Shown here in pieces: positions 61,585 to 64,000 of a stretch of 64,000 bases of DNA. The translations under genes and the position numbers were made by a program. Where the stretch lies: contig NZ_LNYA01000032.1 of assembly GCF_001467615.1 (NCBI RefSeq), positions 140,329 through 204,328 of the forward strand, in the 5' to 3' direction. Position 1 is the stretch's first letter, and each line of letters begins with the position of its first letter. The DNA is from Legionella erythra (GTDB lineage: Bacteria; Pseudomonadota; Gammaproteobacteria; Legionellales; Legionellaceae). The notes beneath the pieces are model-generated. The model was not told the origin of the DNA. It was given only the letters and a program-made list of their open reading frames with translations, and ran no database searches.

Positions 61585-64000
61585 ATGTCAGAACTTCTTG
61601 AGCCGGTAAAAGATGTGCCGCCTATCAGTCAGCTGGAATTGACAGCCAATGCCCCTGGGTTGCTTAAAACCATCAAGCGCAACGGCAAAGTGGTTAGTTA
61701 TGATGAGAACAAAATTAAAGTAGCGATTACCAAAGCTTTCATCGCTGAAGAAGGGGCCAATGCGGCTGCGTCCAATCGCATTCATGAACTGATTGAAGGC
61801 ATTGCACGACAAGTCACGCAGGCATTCAAGCGCCGTATGCCAAGCGGTGGAACCATCCACATTGAAGACATTCAGGATCAGGTGGAATTAGCCCTGATGC
61901 GCAGCAGCCAGTATAAAGTGGCGCGCGCCTATGTCCTCTATCGCGAAGAACATCGCAAAGCCCGTGAAGCCAAGCTGCAACAACAGGCCGCTGAAAGTAA
62001 AGTACCTCTTATTACCATGCCGGACGGTGAATTAAGACCACTGGATATGGATAGGGTCCGCACCATCGTTGAAGAAGCTTGCCGTAACCTCGAATCGGTC
62101 AGTGCCGAACCCGTTATTAAGGATGCCTTGCGTAACCTCTACAATCAGGCCAAGCTTGATGACGTCCATAAAGCCCTGATTATGGCGGCCCGAACCCTGG
62201 TGGAAAAAGAGCCCAATTACACCTACGTCAGCGCTCGATTGTTGCTTGACAGTTTGCGCAGTCAGGCATTGAGCAAACTGGGCCTTCAGGCGGAAGCCAC
62301 CTTTGACGAGATGGCCGCCCTCTACCCTGCTTATTTTAAAACCTACATGAATCAGGGCATTACCCAAGGGATTCTGGATACCAAACTCGCTGAATTCGAT
62401 TGGGATAAAATGGCCGCGGCCCTGCTGCCCGAACGCGACATGAAGTTCACCTACCTCAGTCTGCAAACCCTCTATGACCGTTACTTCATTCATGAGAAAG
62501 GGGTTCGCTATGAATTGCCACAGGCCTTTTTCATGCGCGTAGCCATGGGGTTAGCCTTGCGTGAAAAAGATCGCGAAGCCAAAGCCATTGAGTTTTATCA
62601 ATTGTTGTCCTCGTTTGATTACATGGCTTCCACGCCGACGCTGTTTAACTCTGGAACAATCAGACCGCAATTGTCCAGTTGCTATTTAACCACCATTCCC
62701 GACAACCTGGACGGTATTTACAGCGCCATTAAAGACAATGCCCTGTTATCCAAATTTGCTGGCGGTCTGGGCAATGACTGGACACCTGTTCGCGCCATGG
62801 GTTCGCACATCAAAGGCACCAATGGCAAGTCCCAGGGGGTCGTTCCATTCATGAAAGTGGCAGACGTGACTGCAGTCGCAGTTAACCAGGGCGGTAAACG
62901 CAAGGGAGCCGTGTGTGGTTATCTGGAATGCTGGCATCGCGATGTCGAGGAATTCCTGGAATTGCGTAAAAATACCGGTGATGACCGACGCCGTACGCAC
63001 GACATGAATACCGCGCTGTGGATTCCTGACTTGTTCATGAAGCGAGTCGAAGAAGACGGCGAGTGGACATTATTCTCACCGGATGAAGTACCCCAATTGC
63101 ATGATCAATACGGTCAAGCCTTTGATGCCTTGTACATCGACTACGAAGAAAAAGCTCGTCAAGGTAAAATCAAAAACGTCAAGACTCTCTCCGCTCAGAA
63201 ATTGTGGCGAAAAATGTTGTCCATGCTGTTTGAAACCGGGCATCCCTGGCTGACCTTTAAAGATCCCTGCAACCTGCGTTCACCGCAGCAGCACGCCGGA
63301 GTCATCCATAGCTCCAACCTGTGTACCGAGATTACACTCAATACCTCTCAGGAAGAAATTGCCGTCTGTAACTTAGGCAGCATCAACCTGCCAGCGCACA
63401 TCCGCAATGGCCAGATCGACCGCGCCAAGTTAAAACGCACGATTACCACTGCGGTTCGCATGCTCGATAATGTCATCGACATTAACTATTACTCCGTGCC
63501 TCAGGCCCGCCATTCCAACCTGCAGCATCGCCCCGTTGGTTTGGGATTGATGGGCTTCCAGGATGCGCTTTACGAACTGAAACTGGACTATGCTTCACAA
63601 AAGGCTGTTGAATTTGCGGATGAGTCCATGGAATTGATCAGTTATTACGCCATTGAAGCCTCTTCTGATTTAGCCAAAGAGCGCGGCAGTTACTCTACTT
63701 ACGAAGGATCATTGTGGAGCAAAGGCATTCTGCCCATTGATTCCATCAACCTCCTGCAACAGGCACGTAATCAATACCTGGAACAAGATCGCTCCCAGCA
63801 TCTTGATTGGGAACCATTACGTGTTAAAGTACGCACCCAGGGCATGCGCAACTCCAACGTCATGGCGATCGCTCCGACTGCGACGATTTCCAATATCTGC
63901 GGTGTCGCCCAATCCATTGAGCCGACTTATCAGAACTTGTATGTGAAATCCAACCTGTCCGGCGAATTCACGGTGATCAACCCCTATCTGGTGGCTGATT
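61585..64000 (+). CDS. nrdA: Ribonucleoside-diphosphate reductase, alpha subunit (partial)
   Basis: At least 805 residues before the window ends; the stop is not reached. An ATP-cone allosteric domain covers about residues 28-120 (KRNGKVVSYDENKIKVAITK). The catalytic 10-stranded barrel has LSSCYLTTIPDN (first redox Cys), SNLCTEITLN with the thiyl Cys and Glu, and EIAVCNLGSINLP with the second redox Cys. The C-terminal PTATISNICG is also typical. The short loop between the two barrel Cys is as in Pseudomonas-type NrdA. The ATG at 61585 has GGGAGA four bases upstream; an ATG at 61534 in the same frame lacks a clear ribosome site. Confidence 0.95.
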   Translation, partial: MSELLEPVKDVPPISQLELTANAPGLLKTIKRNGKVVSYDENKIKVAITKAFIAEEGANAAASNRIHELIEGIARQVTQAFKRRMPSGGTIHIEDIQDQVELALMRSSQYKVARAYVLYREEHRKAREAKLQQQAAESKVPLITMPDGELRPLDMDRVRTIVEEACRNLESVSAEPVIKDALRNLYNQAKLDDVHKALIMAARTLVEKEPNYTYVSARLLLDSLRSQALSKLGLQAEATFDEMAALYPAYFKTYMNQGITQGILDTKLAEFDWDKMAAALLPERDMKFTYLSLQTLYDRYFIHEKGVRYELPQAFFMRVAMGLALREKDREAKAIEFYQLLSSFDYMASTPTLFNSGTIRPQLSSCYLTTIPDNLDGIYSAIKDNALLSKFAGGLGNDWTPVRAMGSHIKGTNGKSQGVVPFMKVADVTAVAVNQGGKRKGAVCGYLECWHRDVEEFLELRKNTGDDRRRTHDMNTALWIPDLFMKRVEEDGEWTLFSPDEVPQLHDQYGQAFDALYIDYEEKARQGKIKNVKTLSAQKLWRKMLSMLFETGHPWLTFKDPCNLRSPQQHAGVIHSSNLCTEITLNTSQEEIAVCNLGSINLPAHIRNGQIDRAKLKRTITTAVRMLDNVIDINYYSVPQARHSNLQHRPVGLGLMGFQDALYELKLDYASQKAVEFADESMELISYYAIEASSDLAKERGSYSTYEGSLWSKGILPIDSINLLQQARNQYLEQDRSQHLDWEPLRVKVRTQGMRNSNVMAIAPTATISNICGVAQSIEPTYQNLYVKSNLSGEFTVINPYLVAD

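Overview
The window looks like chromosomal DNA of a gamma-proteobacterium of the Legionella type. It carries PilY1-family type IV pilus genes, a fleS-fleR-fliEFGHIJ flagellar block, and a reduced isc operon beside trmJ and suhB. Several unrecognised, coiled-coil or membrane-bearing proteins end in acidic tails like those of Dot/Icm substrates, and two of these loci are preceded by a tandem TTAA repeat resembling a PmrA box. Base composition looks higher in GC than L. pneumophila, so another Legionella-like species is likely; this placement is inference. No tRNA, 5S/16S/23S rRNA, CRISPR array, prophage or intact insertion sequence was seen.

Layout. 1-550: tandem 100-bp repeats and a DUF559 nuclease-like gene whose 3' end lies in the repeat. 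726-1736: a coiled-coil protein of unknown function behind a PmrA-like box. 1781-4611 (minus): etfB-etfA-ald. 4717-8410 (minus): a J-like membrane protein, UDP-glucose dehydrogenase and GalU. 8454-13286: a cell-envelope sugar-modification cluster with two GT39-type transferases, a DPM1-like GT2, a LAB_N protein and a PAP2 phosphatase. 13401-15145: an M50 protease and pdxB. 15142-19985 (minus): the start of the division and cell-wall cluster, mraZ-rsmH-ftsL-ftsI-murE. 20246-21768 (minus): coaX, RNase P RNA and a Fis-type regulator. 22143-24802 (minus): trmJ-iscS-iscU-like-iscA. 24911-32107: suhB and then pilV-pilW-pilX-pilY1. 32140-35762: sppA and, divergently, clpB with a heat-shock promoter. 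35783-36208: a degenerate 184-bp tandem repeat. 36209-38026 (minus): two unknown genes behind a second PmrA-like box. 38255-51861 (minus): mpl, a membrane protein, yhdP, fliJIHGFE and fleRS, with a sigma-54 promoter ahead of fleS. 51862-52578: a decayed stretch with a DUF559 remnant. 52579-56903 (minus): ftsK-lolA-rarA. 56973-58915: trxB, aat, infA. 58989-59167: an inverted REP-like pair around four 22-bp repeats. 59171-60529 (minus): pmbA. 60579-61361: a phosphodiester glycosidase-like protein. 61434-64000: nrdA, cut by the window end, behind a DnaA box and paired NrdR boxes.

Most of the window is housekeeping: cell wall synthesis, chromosome segregation, translation, redox and dNTP supply. 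The less ordinary parts are the putative secreted proteins with PmrA-like promoters, an IscU-like protein lacking the cluster-binding cysteines, the lipid/LPS glycosylation cluster, a long hairpin ending at the pilV start codon, and several families of small repeats.
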